A stretch of DNA of 44,031 nt from Betaproteobacteria bacterium (GCA_016868205.1 VGHR01000012.1:1-44031); one strand, 5' to 3'. Shown: positions 7,635-16,430, counted from the first letter of the stretch. Numbers and translations are program-made. Notes: generated by a model not told the origin, from the sequence alone.

Positions 7635-8615
7635 ATGGCGAAAGTCATACGCATGCACCAAACCGGCGGCCCCGAGGTGCTCAAGCTTGAATCCGCGGAA
7701 CTCGGCAAGCCCGGTCCCGGTCAGGTTCGTCTGCGTCATGCAGCGGTGGGGCTGAACTACGCGGACACCTATTTCCGCAACGGCACCTATCCGGTTCCTC
7801 TGCCCAGCGGCATGGGCGTTGAGGGCGCTGGCACCGTCGTCGAAATCGGGGAAGGCGTCAGTCATGTGGCGGTGGGAGATCGCGTCACCTACACCGGCTT
7901 TGTCAACACCCTCGGGGCTTACTGCGATGAACGTCTGATGGCAGCGGCCCCGCTGATCAAATTGCCCGATGCGATGGCCTTTGACACTGCAGCGGCCATG
8001 ACGATGCGCGGGCTGACCTCGGCTTACCTGATGCGGCGCATCCATCCCTTTAAAGCTGGCGACACCGTTTTGCTGCATGCCGCTGCCGGCGGCGTGGGCT
8101 TGATCGTCGCGCAATGGGCGCGGCTTTTGGGCCTGACCGTGATCGGCACCGTATCGACTGAGGAAAAAGCGGCGGTCGCGCGTGCCCATGGAGTGACGCA
8201 CACCATCAATTACAGCCATGAAAACGTGGCCGAGCGCGTCAAGGCCCTGACCCATGGCCGCGGCGTGGATGTGGTCTTCGACAGCGTCGGGCGTGACACG
8301 TTCCTGGGCTCGCTGGACAGTCTGCGCCGTCGCGGCCTGATGGTGTGTCTCGGTACGGCCAGTGGCACCATCGAGGGCTTCAACCCCAACCTGCTGGCCA
8401 TGAGGGGCTCGCTGTACCTGACCCGCCCCGCTCTGGCCGACTACATCGCCGACCCGGTCGAAAAAGCGGAGCTGGCCGATGAGCTCTTTGGCCATGTGGT
8501 CGCTGGCCGCATCCGCATCGAGATCGGTCAGCGCTATGAGTTGGGTGAAGCGGTACAGGCCCACCGGGACCTGGAGTCGCGCAAGACCCTGGGCTCCTCG
8601 GTGTTCATGATCTGA
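7635..8615 (+). CDS. Quinone-oxidoreductase-like MDR dehydrogenase, set A
   Basis: A 326-residue zinc-free medium-chain reductase of the QOR family, which reduces quinones or enone-like double bonds with NADPH. The N-terminal GroES-like domain has GLNYADTYFRNGTYP and GVEGAGTVVEIG. The nucleotide-binding domain has LLHAAAGGVGLIVAQWA (AxxGGVG loop) and VIGTVSTEEK. No catalytic or structural zinc cysteines are present. An internal ATG with AGGAAG eight bases upstream gives this start; the frame opens slightly earlier at 7608. It begins the series MDR-TauD-BKACE and is closely similar along its full length to the copy at 13990. Its natural substrate is unknown; the setting argues for a catabolic intermediate rather than quinone detoxification. 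Confidence 0.88.
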   Translation: MAKVIRMHQTGGPEVLKLESAELGKPGPGQVRLRHAAVGLNYADTYFRNGTYPVPLPSGMGVEGAGTVVEIGEGVSHVAVGDRVTYTGFVNTLGAYCDERLMAAAPLIKLPDAMAFDTAAAMTMRGLTSAYLMRRIHPFKAGDTVLLHAAAGGVGLIVAQWARLLGLTVIGTVSTEEKAAVARAHGVTHTINYSHENVAERVKALTHGRGVDVVFDSVGRDTFLGSLDSLRRRGLMVCLGTASGTIEGFNPNLLAMRGSLYLTRPALADYIADPVEKAELADELFGHVVAGRIRIEIGQRYELGEAVQAHRDLESRKTLGSSVFMI

Positions 8616-8653
8616 ATCTTTCTCAACCGTTTCAGCACAAGGGAGCCGGGACC

Positions 8654-9502
8654 ATGCGAGTTGAACCCCTGACCTGCGCCATTGGCGCCGAGCTGATCGG
8701 TATCAGCCTGACCGACGCTGGCCGCGATGAGGGCCTGTTTGCGGCCATCAAGGCAGAGCTTCTGAAGCACAAGGTCCTGTTCCTTCGCGATCAGGACATC
8801 AGCCGCGATGACCATGTCAGATTTGCGCGCAAATTCGGTGACCTGGAAGACCACCCGGTGGCCGGCAGCGACCCCGACCATCCCGGCTTGGTGCGCATCT
8901 ACAAGAGCCCCGAGCAGCCCAACGACCGCTATGAGAATGCCTGGCATACCGATGCCACCTGGCGTGAATCGCCGCCGATGGGATGCGTCCTGCGATGCGT
9001 CGAGTGCCCACCGGTGGGCGGCGACACCATGTGGGCCAACATGGCCCTGGCCTACGAGAAGCTGCCACAGGACATCAAGGACCTGATTGCACCACTGCGT
9101 GCGCGGCACAGCATAGAGGCCACCTTTGGTGCAGCGATGCCTGTTGAAAAGCGTCTGGCCTTGCGAGCCCAGTTTCCCGATCCTGAACATCCGGTGGTTC
9201 GCACCCACCCGGAAACCGGCGAGAAGGTGCTCTTCGTCAATGGCTTCACGACCCATTTCACCAACTACCACACGCCGGCCCACGTGCGTGTCGGTCAGGA
9301 CTACACCCAGGGTCGGACCCAGTTGCTCGACTATCTGATCAGTCAGGCCGCCATCCCCGAGTACCAGGTCCGCTGGCGTTGGAAGCCCCATTCCGTGGCC
9401 ATCTGGGACAACCGGGCCACCCAGCATTACGCGGTCATGGACTATCCGCCTTGCCACCGCAAGATGGAGCGCGCGGGCATCGTCGGCGACAAACCCTTCT
9501 GA
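8654..9502 (+). CDS. TauD/TfdA-family Fe(II)/2-oxoglutarate dioxygenase, set A
   Basis: A 282-residue non-haem iron oxygenase that couples decarboxylation of 2-oxoglutarate to hydroxylation of a substrate. The iron triad is visible as His98-x-Asp100 in NAWHTDATW and the distal His258 in RATQHYAVMDY. Arg269, eleven residues later, is well placed to bind 2-oxoglutarate. The early KHKVLFLRDQDIS and FGDLEDHPV segments are typical of the family. It follows the MDR gene by 38 bases with a GGGAG ribosome site and precedes the BKACE gene by 33, so an operon is likely. Family substrates include taurine, aryloxyacetates and betaines; none can be assigned here. Confidence 0.9.
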   Translation: MRVEPLTCAIGAELIGISLTDAGRDEGLFAAIKAELLKHKVLFLRDQDISRDDHVRFARKFGDLEDHPVAGSDPDHPGLVRIYKSPEQPNDRYENAWHTDATWRESPPMGCVLRCVECPPVGGDTMWANMALAYEKLPQDIKDLIAPLRARHSIEATFGAAMPVEKRLALRAQFPDPEHPVVRTHPETGEKVLFVNGFTTHFTNYHTPAHVRVGQDYTQGRTQLLDYLISQAAIPEYQVRWRWKPHSVAIWDNRATQHYAVMDYPPCHRKMERAGIVGDKPF

Positions 9503-9535
9503 GCCCTGGCGTCCCTCATTTTTTAGGAGAGCCCT

Positions 9536-10594
9536 GTGAACTTCCTTGACGGTCATCTGTTCCCCGAAAACCAGCCGCCGCTGATCATCACGGCCGCTCC
9601 CTATGCACCCTCCTGGATGCCCCAGGATTTCCCGGCGGACATCCCGGTGACCATGGCGCAGCAGATTCAAAAAGCGGTTGACTGTTACGAGGCCGGCGCA
9701 GCCGTGCTGCACCTGCATGTGCGCGAGCTCGATGGACGAGGCAGCAAGCGCCTGTCCAAGTTCAATGAGCTGATCGCCGGGGTGCGCCGTGCAGTGCCTG
9801 ACATGGTGATCCAGGTGGGCGGCTCCATCTCCTTCGCGCCCGAGAGCGACGGCGCCAAGGCCAAATGGCTCTCGGACGACACCCGTCACATGCTCGCCGA
9901 ACTCGACCCCAAGCCCGATCAGGTCACCGTCACCGTCAACACCTCGCAGATGAACATCGTCGAACACATGGAAGACCGTGACTTTGTGGGCACCACCTTT
10001 GAAGACCCGGCGGTCTTTGGCACCTACAAGGAAATGACGGTGCCGGCTCAGCCCGGCTGGGCCGAAGAGCACATCAGACGCCTCAATAAAGCAGGCATCC
10101 AAAGCGCCTTCCAGTGCTACAACATCAACAGCTTCGAATCGGTTGAACGGCTGATGCGGCGCGGGATCTACAAGGGGCCGCTGGTTCTCAACTGGGTGGC
10201 GATCTCGGGCGGAATGGACATGCCCAACATTTACAACTTCGCCAATTTTGTGCGCGCAGTACCTGATGGCGCGGTGCTGACGGTGGAGAGTTCCATGCGC
10301 AATGTGCTCCCGGTCAACCTGTGGGGCATCTCCATGGGTCTGCATGTGCGCTGCGGCATCGAAGACAACCTCTGGAACCAGAGCCGTACCGAAAAATTCA
10401 GTACCGTCCAGCAGATCCGCCAGCTGGTCAGAATGTCGGAGGACTTCGGCCGCCCGATTGCTTCCGGGCCACGGGCCAAGGGCCTCCTGGGCATCGGGAA
10501 GTTTTATGACACGACCGAAGAGTCATTGGCTGCCAATGGCTTTGCGCCCAACCGCCACGGCGGCAATCAGGGCTTCCTTCGCAAGCAGGCCTGA
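9536..10594 (+). CDS. Beta-keto acid cleavage enzyme (BKACE/Kce family), set A
   Basis: A 352-residue zinc-dependent enzyme of the 3-keto-5-aminohexanoate cleavage family (DUF849). Members condense a beta-keto acid with acetyl-CoA and release acetoacetyl-CoA plus a shortened CoA thioester. The TIM-barrel protein carries the zinc motif HLHVRE (His59, His61) after a PLIITAAPYAP strand, with VTVNTSQMN and NWVAISGGMD blocks. It is longer than classical Kce (about 275-310 residues). A GTG start follows AGGAGA by four bases. It closes set A and runs into the convergent AraC copy 3. Its twin at 11851 has the same length and closely similar sequence. The acyl substrate is unknown. Confidence 0.9.
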   Translation: MNFLDGHLFPENQPPLIITAAPYAPSWMPQDFPADIPVTMAQQIQKAVDCYEAGAAVLHLHVRELDGRGSKRLSKFNELIAGVRRAVPDMVIQVGGSISFAPESDGAKAKWLSDDTRHMLAELDPKPDQVTVTVNTSQMNIVEHMEDRDFVGTTFEDPAVFGTYKEMTVPAQPGWAEEHIRRLNKAGIQSAFQCYNINSFESVERLMRRGIYKGPLVLNWVAISGGMDMPNIYNFANFVRAVPDGAVLTVESSMRNVLPVNLWGISMGLHVRCGIEDNLWNQSRTEKFSTVQQIRQLVRMSEDFGRPIASGPRAKGLLGIGKFYDTTEESLAANGFAPNRHGGNQGFLRKQA

Positions 10595-10624
10595 GCGGCC
10601 CATGGCGCTGGCCGGCCTCTAGCG

Positions 10625-11707
10625 CTACCCTTCGTTCGGGGCCGTCACAAACGGGTCGAGCGCTGGCTTGCGCGAAGCGCCCTGCCCCCGAGCCCACTGC
10701 GACGCGCTGCAGCCCATTCGGGCCCGGAACCAGTGGCTAAAGCTACTGAGCCCGCCGAATCCGAGCAGGCCTGCAATTTCTCCCAGGGGTAGGTCACTTT
10801 CGCCCAGGTGGCGTTTGACCAAATCCTGCCGCACCCGATCGAGCAAGCCGCTGTAGCTAAGCCCCTCGAGCGCGAGATGCCGATGCAAGGTTCGGCGGTC
10901 CATCTGCAGGTGTCGGGCGACCTCGTCTGCGCTGCAATCCCCGCCGGGCAGCAAGGCCTGGATGATTTGAACCGTCAGGTCTTGAAGGCTCTCGCTCTGT
11001 GATCGCAGCGCAGCCTCCAGATATTTGCGAACCAGCGCGGCGGCCCCCTCATCGTTGAGCGGACGGGGCTTGGCCAAGTCGGCCGCCGAGCAAATCAGTC
11101 CGTTGAATTCCTGATTGAACCTGGGGTGGCGGCCAAAGAACGCCCGATGCGCCTCGGGTCTGAGTGGCGCTCGGTGTGTGAAGCATATGTCCAGAGGTCG
11201 CCAATGGGGCTCCACCAGATCTATCAGCATGCGATGCAAAGTACCCACAGCCAGTTCAACCGACTGACGCATCGAGAGGCCCGGACTCGGCAGCAAATCC
11301 TCGCGGATGATGACCCTGTCCGGGGTGTCCTCCACCGCAAGGATCAGGGAGGCATTGACCAATTTGAGGTAGCGGCAGAGCGTGTCGATCGCCTGCCTGG
11401 CCGTAGCCTCTTCTCGCAAGACCAAGCTGATCGGACCGAGGGTAGATAACTTGCGCTGCGCCGCCAGTCGCAAGGCAAAGTCCTCCGTGCGGGTAGCGCG
11501 CGCAGTAATTTCGAGCAGTTCGCGGGCGGCATCCCTGGGAATCAGTGCTTCAGGATCGGCTAGGTCTTTGGCCGCAAGCCCGACCACCCGGAGAAAAGGA
11601 TCAGGGTCTCGCCCCAGCGAACGAACCAGTTCCACGTAGTTGATCAAGCTCGCACTGCGCATCAGGCGAGGCCGCTCCCCCAAAAAAGTGTGCGGCTTGA
11701 CGGTCAT
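10625..11707 (-). CDS. AraC-family transcriptional regulator (OruR-like), copy 3
   Basis: A third OruR-like regulator, about 360 residues. The N-terminal sensor domain has RSASLINYVELVRSLG and LGPISLVLREEATARQAI. The C-terminal HTH domain has VARHLQMDRRTLHRHLALEG and LLGFGGLSSFSHWFRARMG. Start choice is open: ATG 11707 leaves fifteen residues before the conserved RSASL block, while ATG 11662 starts one residue before it and has a GGGGGAG about 12 bases upstream. It is divergent from BKACE copy 2, so it probably controls set B; the intergenic region holds both promoters. It is convergent with set A. Confidence 0.85.
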   Translation of the reverse strand: MTVKPHTFLGERPRLMRSASLINYVELVRSLGRDPDPFLRVVGLAAKDLADPEALIPRDAARELLEITARATRTEDFALRLAAQRKLSTLGPISLVLREEATARQAIDTLCRYLKLVNASLILAVEDTPDRVIIREDLLPSPGLSMRQSVELAVGTLHRMLIDLVEPHWRPLDICFTHRAPLRPEAHRAFFGRHPRFNQEFNGLICSAADLAKPRPLNDEGAAALVRKYLEAALRSQSESLQDLTVQIIQALLPGGDCSADEVARHLQMDRRTLHRHLALEGLSYSGLLDRVRQDLVKRHLGESDLPLGEIAGLLGFGGLSSFSHWFRARMGCSASQWARGQGASRKPALDPFVTAPNEG

Positions 11708-11850
11708 CACAAAAGGCTCACGCTGGGTTTTGAAAGCGCATAGCGCCCAATATAGCAAATTGGTGTCTCAAATAAGCAAGCGCCCCGGGCGTCCGATTCA
11801 GATACTTGCGCAAGCTCTTTTTTGTTCCCTCTCGATACCGGATCAGTGCC

Positions 11851-12909
11851 ATGAATTTTCTCGACGGACATCTTTATCCAGAAAACCAGCCTCCTCTGAT
11901 CATCACGGCTGCGCCCTACGCCCCGGGCTGGATCCCCGCCGACTTTCCCGAGGATATCCCGGTCACCATGGCCGACCAGATACAGAAAGCGGTGGACTGC
12001 TACGAGGCAGGCGCAACGGTCTTGCATCTGCACGTCCGAGAGGAAGACGGCAAGGGCAGCAAGCGCTTGTCCAAATTCAATGAGTTGATTGCGGGCGTTC
12101 GAAGAGCGGTGCCGGAGATGATCATTCAAGTCGGCGGCTCCATCTCCTTTGCTCCCGAGGGTGAGGGGCAGGCCGCCAAGTGGCTGTCGGATGACACGCG
12201 TCACATGCTCGCCGAGCTCGATCCCAAACCGGACCAGGTGACGGTGACCGTCAATACCTCACAGATGAATGTGACTGAACACGCAAGCGTGGAAGACTTT
12301 GAGGGCTTGTCCCGGGGCTTCCCGCATCTCTATGCCACCTACAAGGACATGATCGTGCCTTCAAATCCCAGCTGGTACGAAGAGCATATCCGACGCCTGT
12401 CAGCCGCTGGCATTCAAAGCGAGTTTCAGGTCTACAACATGAGCAGCTTCGAGTCGATCGAAAGGCTGATCCGGCGCGGCATCTACAAAGGTCCCTTGAT
12501 CATGAATTGGGTCGCGATCAGCGGCGGCATGGATCAGGCCAATATCTACAACCTGGCTCACATGCTCAGAGCCGTCCCCGATGGAACCGTGTTCACTGTG
12601 GAAAGCTCCGTGCGCAACGTCTTACCCATCAACACGATGGGCATCGCTCTAGGACTGCATGTTCGCTGCGGCACCGAAGATGTTTTGTGGAATCCCACCC
12701 GGACGGGCAAGATGAGCTCGGTCGAACAAATCAAGCAACTGGTTCGCATCTCGAGCGAACTCGGGCGCCCCATCGCGACGGCGGCACAGGCCCGGGAGAT
12801 CATGAAGATTGGCGTTTTCTACGAGACGGTTGAAGAAACGCTCAGGGAAAACGGATTTGCCCCCAACCGAAAGGGCGCGCATCAGGGCTTTCTGAAAAAG
12901 CCGCTTTGA
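11851..12909 (+). CDS. Beta-keto acid cleavage enzyme (BKACE/Kce family), set B
   Basis: A 352-residue paralogue of the BKACE at 9536 with the same zinc motif HLHVRE (His59, His61) and nearly unbroken similarity from MNFLDGHL to the C-terminal GF.PNR..G.HQGFL. It should cleave a beta-keto acid with acetyl-CoA to acetoacetyl-CoA and a new acyl-CoA. The internal ATG at 11851 matches the copy A start exactly; the frame opens upstream at 11806 without family support. It is the first gene of set B, followed by a Bug receptor after 30 bases. The two copies differ most around residues 150-180, which may reflect different substrates. Confidence 0.9.
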   Translation: MNFLDGHLYPENQPPLIITAAPYAPGWIPADFPEDIPVTMADQIQKAVDCYEAGATVLHLHVREEDGKGSKRLSKFNELIAGVRRAVPEMIIQVGGSISFAPEGEGQAAKWLSDDTRHMLAELDPKPDQVTVTVNTSQMNVTEHASVEDFEGLSRGFPHLYATYKDMIVPSNPSWYEEHIRRLSAAGIQSEFQVYNMSSFESIERLIRRGIYKGPLIMNWVAISGGMDQANIYNLAHMLRAVPDGTVFTVESSVRNVLPINTMGIALGLHVRCGTEDVLWNPTRTGKMSSVEQIKQLVRISSELGRPIATAAQAREIMKIGVFYETVEETLRENGFAPNRKGAHQGFLKKPL

Positions 12910-12939
12910 GAAACGACACATCAGACCAGGAGACCTGCC

Positions 12940-13935
12940 ATGACCGATCCTTTAGCCCGTACCCGCCGACAGAGCCTCTTCGCGCTGGTTGCGCTGGGCC
13001 TGCTCGCCGCGACTCCGATGACCCAGGCACAAGACAACTGGCCCAACCGGCCCATCACGCTGGTCGTGGCCTCTGGCGCGGGCTCTGGCGTGGACATCAT
13101 GGCGCGGGATCTGGCCCAGAAACTGGGCGCTGCGTTGGGTCAGCCTATCGTCGTTGACAACAAGCCTGGCGCCAGCGGGATGGTGGCCGGCCAGTGGGTT
13201 GCCCGCGCAAAGCCTGATGGCTACACCCTGCTCTACTCCAACGCCTCCTTTATTGCGGTCGCGCCTGCCGTGATGGCAAAAATGAGCTATGACCCGGTAA
13301 AGGATCTCTCGCCCATCGCGCAAACGGCCGTAGGGGGAATCATCCTCATGGTCAACAAGAATCTGCCCGCCAATAACCTCCCGGAGCTCGTCGCTCTGGT
13401 CAAAGCCCATCCGAACAAATACAGCTACGGCACCTGGGGCGAGGGCTCATCGGGCCACCTGACCACCGAATGGCTCAAAAAACGAGCCGGACTGGTCATG
13501 GAACATGTTCCCTACAAGACAACGCCGCAAATCGTCAACGACCTGGTTTCAGGGGTCCTGCAAATCGGGTGGGCCGATCCGAGCACACCCGTGCCCATGC
13601 TTGAGGCCAAGCAGATCAAGGGCATCGCCATCAGCGGCACTGTGCGCGTCCCAAGGACGGCCAGCATCGCCACCATGGGCGAACAAGGCCATCCCTTCGA
13701 TGCCGTGGGTTGGTTTGGTGTGCTCGGGCCGGCGGATCTGCCCGCCGCCACCATCCAGAGGCTCAACCGTGAAATCAACAAGATTCTCCAGTCACCCGAG
13801 ACCGCCAAACGTATGGAAGGCCTGAACTTCGAGCCGCCGCCCAACAAGGGGGCCGATGAGTTTCGAAAAATCGTGCAGAGGGATATTGCCACCTGGAAAG
13901 CCATTGCAGCCGACCTCAACCTCAAGCTCGAATAA
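12940..13935 (+). CDS. Bug-family periplasmic receptor, set B
   Basis: A 331-residue periplasmic binding protein of the Bug/TctC family with a signal peptide (RRQSLFALVALGLLAATPMTQA). It has the blocks GQPIVVDNKPGASGMVAGQ, KPDGYTLLYSN, HVPYKTTPQIVNDL and GWFGVLGPADLPA. The ATG follows an AGGAG-like site (AGGAGACCTGCC). It sits inside the enzyme series between BKACE and MDR, so it is the best candidate for the receptor that captures the growth substrate of set B. No TctA/TctB partner is adjacent, and the nearest complete transporter is about 18 kb away. The ligand is probably a carboxylate, by family. Confidence 0.9.
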   Translation: MTDPLARTRRQSLFALVALGLLAATPMTQAQDNWPNRPITLVVASGAGSGVDIMARDLAQKLGAALGQPIVVDNKPGASGMVAGQWVARAKPDGYTLLYSNASFIAVAPAVMAKMSYDPVKDLSPIAQTAVGGIILMVNKNLPANNLPELVALVKAHPNKYSYGTWGEGSSGHLTTEWLKKRAGLVMEHVPYKTTPQIVNDLVSGVLQIGWADPSTPVPMLEAKQIKGIAISGTVRVPRTASIATMGEQGHPFDAVGWFGVLGPADLPAATIQRLNREINKILQSPETAKRMEGLNFEPPPNKGADEFRKIVQRDIATWKAIAADLNLKLE

Positions 13936-13989
13936 CTCCATCGCCTCCTCTGACCTGCCCACTCTGCATTCATTTTTCGGAGGCTTATC

Positions 13990-14970
13990 TTGACGACCGT
14001 TGTCAGATTTCACCAAACGGGTGGGCCGGAGGTCCTGAGCTTTGAGGAGCTTGATGTGAGCGCGCCGGGGCCGGGACAGGTTCGAATCCGGCATGAGGCG
14101 ATAGGGCTGAATTTTGCCGACACCTATTTCCGCAGCGGAATCTATCCTGTGGCGCTGCCCAGCGGCATAGGCAATGAGGCCGCGGGCGTGATCGAGGCCG
14201 TGGGACCCGACACGCCGGGGTTTGAATGCGGCGATCGCGTGACTTACACGGGATTCATGAACACACTGGGAGCCTACAGCACGCACCGCCTGATTGACGC
14301 CAGTGTGCTGATCAAGCTGCCAGAATCCATCAGTTGTGAACAGGCGGCAGCCATGACCATGCGAGGTCTTTCGGCAGCCTATCTGTGCCGCAGGATTTAT
14401 CCCTTCAAGGCCGGCGAAACTCTCTTGCTCCATGCCGCTGCTGGAGGCGTAGGCCTGATTGTCTCGCAGTGGGCAAAATTACTGGGGCTGCGGGTGATCG
14501 GTACGGTATCGACCGAGGCCAAAGCCGAGCTCGCTCGAGCGCACGGCTGCGATCACATCATCAACTACAGTCACGAGAACGTCGCGCAGAAAGCCCGCGA
14601 GCTGACCGACGGCGTGGGTGTCAGCGTCGTTTTTGACAGCGTCGGCAAAGCGACCTTCGATGCATCGCTGGACTCGCTCCGCCGTCGGGGTTTGATGGTC
14701 TGCGTAGGCGCCTCCTCCGGAAAAGTACCGCCCTTCGATCCAGCCATCCTGCCTCGCAAAGGCTCGCTCTACCTGACTCGGCCCGGCCTGGCCGACTACA
14801 TCGCCGATCCCATTGAAAAACAGGAGCTGGTCGATGAGCTGTTCGGACATGTCAGCGCCGGCCGCATCCAGATCCGAATCAACCAGCGCTACACGCTCAA
14901 GGATGCGGTTCAGGCCCACCGAGACTTGGAAAGTCGAAAGACCACCGGGTCTTCTATTTTTCTCCCCTAG
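13990..14970 (+). CDS. Quinone-oxidoreductase-like MDR dehydrogenase, set B
   Basis: A 326-residue twin of the MDR at 7635, of identical length, with the same GLNFADTYFRSGIYP, LLHAAAGGVGLIV and VIGTVSTEAK blocks and no zinc cysteines. It should be an NAD(P)H-dependent reductase or dehydrogenase of the QOR type. The start is a TTG at 13990 preceded by GGAGG at a good distance; the second codon is ACG, and no ATG lies near the conserved N-terminus. It is 54 bases downstream of the Bug receptor and 14 bases upstream of the dioxygenase, so all appear co-transcribed. The reaction is not known. Confidence 0.88.
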   Translation: MTTVVRFHQTGGPEVLSFEELDVSAPGPGQVRIRHEAIGLNFADTYFRSGIYPVALPSGIGNEAAGVIEAVGPDTPGFECGDRVTYTGFMNTLGAYSTHRLIDASVLIKLPESISCEQAAAMTMRGLSAAYLCRRIYPFKAGETLLLHAAAGGVGLIVSQWAKLLGLRVIGTVSTEAKAELARAHGCDHIINYSHENVAQKARELTDGVGVSVVFDSVGKATFDASLDSLRRRGLMVCVGASSGKVPPFDPAILPRKGSLYLTRPGLADYIADPIEKQELVDELFGHVSAGRIQIRINQRYTLKDAVQAHRDLESRKTTGSSIFLP

Positions 14971-14984
14971 AGGAACCGTCCATC

Positions 14985-15827
14985 ATGCAGATCAAACCCC
15001 TCACACCAACGATAGGCGCGGAAATACAGGGTGTAAATCTGGGCGACGCCTCGCGCGATGAAGCCCTGTTTGCCCAGATCAAGACCGCACTTCTTAAGCA
15101 CCGAGTCATTTTTTTGCGCAACCAGGACATCACCCGCGCGGAGCACGTGGCCTTTGCCCGCCGATTCGGTGAGCTTGAGGACCATCCCGTGGCGGGCAGC
15201 GACCCCGACCATCCGGGCCTCGTACTGATTTACCGCAGCGAAAAGCGTGAGAACTATGAAAACAACTATCACTCGGACGGCTTGTGGCGACAAACGCCAG
15301 CGATGGGCTGTGTCTTGCGCTGCATTGAATGTCCGTCAGTGGGGGGCGACACCGTTTGGGTCAACATGGTGGAGGCCTACAGGAATTTACCGCAAGAGAT
15401 CAAGGATCGAATCGATCCCCTCAGCGCTCGAAGCAGCATCGAACATTCCTTCGGCGCCATCATGCCCGCGCAAGCGCGTCGCCAGCTGGCCGATCAATAT
15501 CCGCCCGCCGAACATCCAGTGGTACGAATCCATCCCGAGACCGGAGAGAAGGTGCTCAACGTCTGCAGCTTCACCACGCACTTCGTCAACTATCACACCC
15601 CGGGCAATGTTCGTTTCGGCCTTGACAAGACGCCGGGGGCCAGCCAGCTGCTGAACTACCTGCTCAGCCAGGCTAGCATTCCCGAGTACCAGGTGCGATT
15701 CCAGTGGCAACCCAATAGCGTGGCGATCTGGGACAACCGGTCCACCCAGCATTACGCCGTCATGGACTACTGGCCCGCCACGAGAAAAATGGAGCGCGCG
15801 GCCATCATCGGCGATCGTCCCTACTGA
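14985..15827 (+). CDS. TauD/TfdA-family Fe(II)/2-oxoglutarate dioxygenase, set B
   Basis: A 280-residue twin of the dioxygenase at 8654. The iron ligands are His96-x-Asp98 in NNYHSDGLW and the distal His in RSTQHYAVMDY, so the active site is intact. The residues beside the HxD motif differ from copy A (YHSDGLW against WHTDATW), and the following substrate loop also differs. This suggests related but not identical substrates. It begins 14 bases after the MDR stop and ends 15 bases before the hydrolase gene. It would hydroxylate a substrate with release of CO2 and succinate. Confidence 0.9.
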   Translation: MQIKPLTPTIGAEIQGVNLGDASRDEALFAQIKTALLKHRVIFLRNQDITRAEHVAFARRFGELEDHPVAGSDPDHPGLVLIYRSEKRENYENNYHSDGLWRQTPAMGCVLRCIECPSVGGDTVWVNMVEAYRNLPQEIKDRIDPLSARSSIEHSFGAIMPAQARRQLADQYPPAEHPVVRIHPETGEKVLNVCSFTTHFVNYHTPGNVRFGLDKTPGASQLLNYLLSQASIPEYQVRFQWQPNSVAIWDNRSTQHYAVMDYWPATRKMERAAIIGDRPY

Positions 15828-15842
15828 AGCCGGGGGGAGCGC

Positions 15843-16430
15843 ATGGCAGTGACTGCAGCCCAGGGCTCGGCCGTCATCATCATTCCGGGTCTGCGCGACC
15901 CCGTGGAAGCGCACTGGCAAACCCTGCTCGAGCGTGAACTCCCCAGAGTGCATGCCGTACCCGCGATGGGGCGCACTGATCTTGACTGTCAACGGCGCGT
16001 ACAAGCCATTGAAGAAGTCATCGGCAAACTGGCGGGCCCGGTTCTCATGGTGGCGCACAGCGGAGGCTGCATCACGGTGGCTCATTGGGCGCAGATCACC
16101 GCTTCGGCGCATAAGGTCAGAGGCTGTCTCCTTGCAACGCCGGCGGATTTGGAGTGCCCACTGCCTGAAGGCTACCCCCCTATGGACCTGCTCCGCGCCG
16201 GCGGTTGGTTACCCGTACCGAAAGAGCGGCTGCCGTTTCGTACCTTGGTGGCCGCCAGCCGAAACGATCCCCTCGGAAGCTTTGATCGAATTCGAACCCT
16301 GGCCGGGAATTGGGGCAGCGACTTCGAAGACCTCGGAGAGGTCGGCCACCTCAACCCGGCATCGGGTTTCGGCCCCTGGCCCCAAGCCCTGTCGCTATTG
16401 GAACGGCTGGAAGAATCAGCGCCGCCATGA
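15843..16430 (+). CDS. RBBP9/YdeN-family serine hydrolase
   Basis: A 195-residue alpha/beta hydrolase of the RBBP9/YdeN (DUF1234-like) family. Signatures are IIIPGLRDPVEAHWQTLLE at the N-terminus, the nucleophile elbow AHSGGC, the acid in SRNDPL and the catalytic His in EVGHLNPASGFGPWP. The elbow has GxS replaced by AHSGG, as in the family. It follows the dioxygenase by 15 bases and completes set B; set A has no counterpart. It may hydrolyse an ester, thioester or amide in the pathway, or be a passenger. It abuts the convergent ExoD gene with no gap. Confidence 0.82.
   Translation: MAVTAAQGSAVIIIPGLRDPVEAHWQTLLERELPRVHAVPAMGRTDLDCQRRVQAIEEVIGKLAGPVLMVAHSGGCITVAHWAQITASAHKVRGCLLATPADLECPLPEGYPPMDLLRAGGWLPVPKERLPFRTLVAASRNDPLGSFDRIRTLAGNWGSDFEDLGEVGHLNPASGFGPWPQALSLLERLEESAPP

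Noticed and set aside
8534..10345. Long minus-strand reading frame of about 603 codons over the TauD and BKACE genes
   Set aside because: It mirrors two well-supported plus-strand genes in GC-rich DNA, is full of His/Gly/Arg, and shows no family motif.
7635..16430. Assignment of the duplicated sets to carnitine or gamma-butyrobetaine degradation
   Set aside because: TauD- and BKACE-type enzymes occur there, but carnitine dehydrogenase, a betaine/carnitine transporter and thioesterase are absent, and the MDR has no place in that route.
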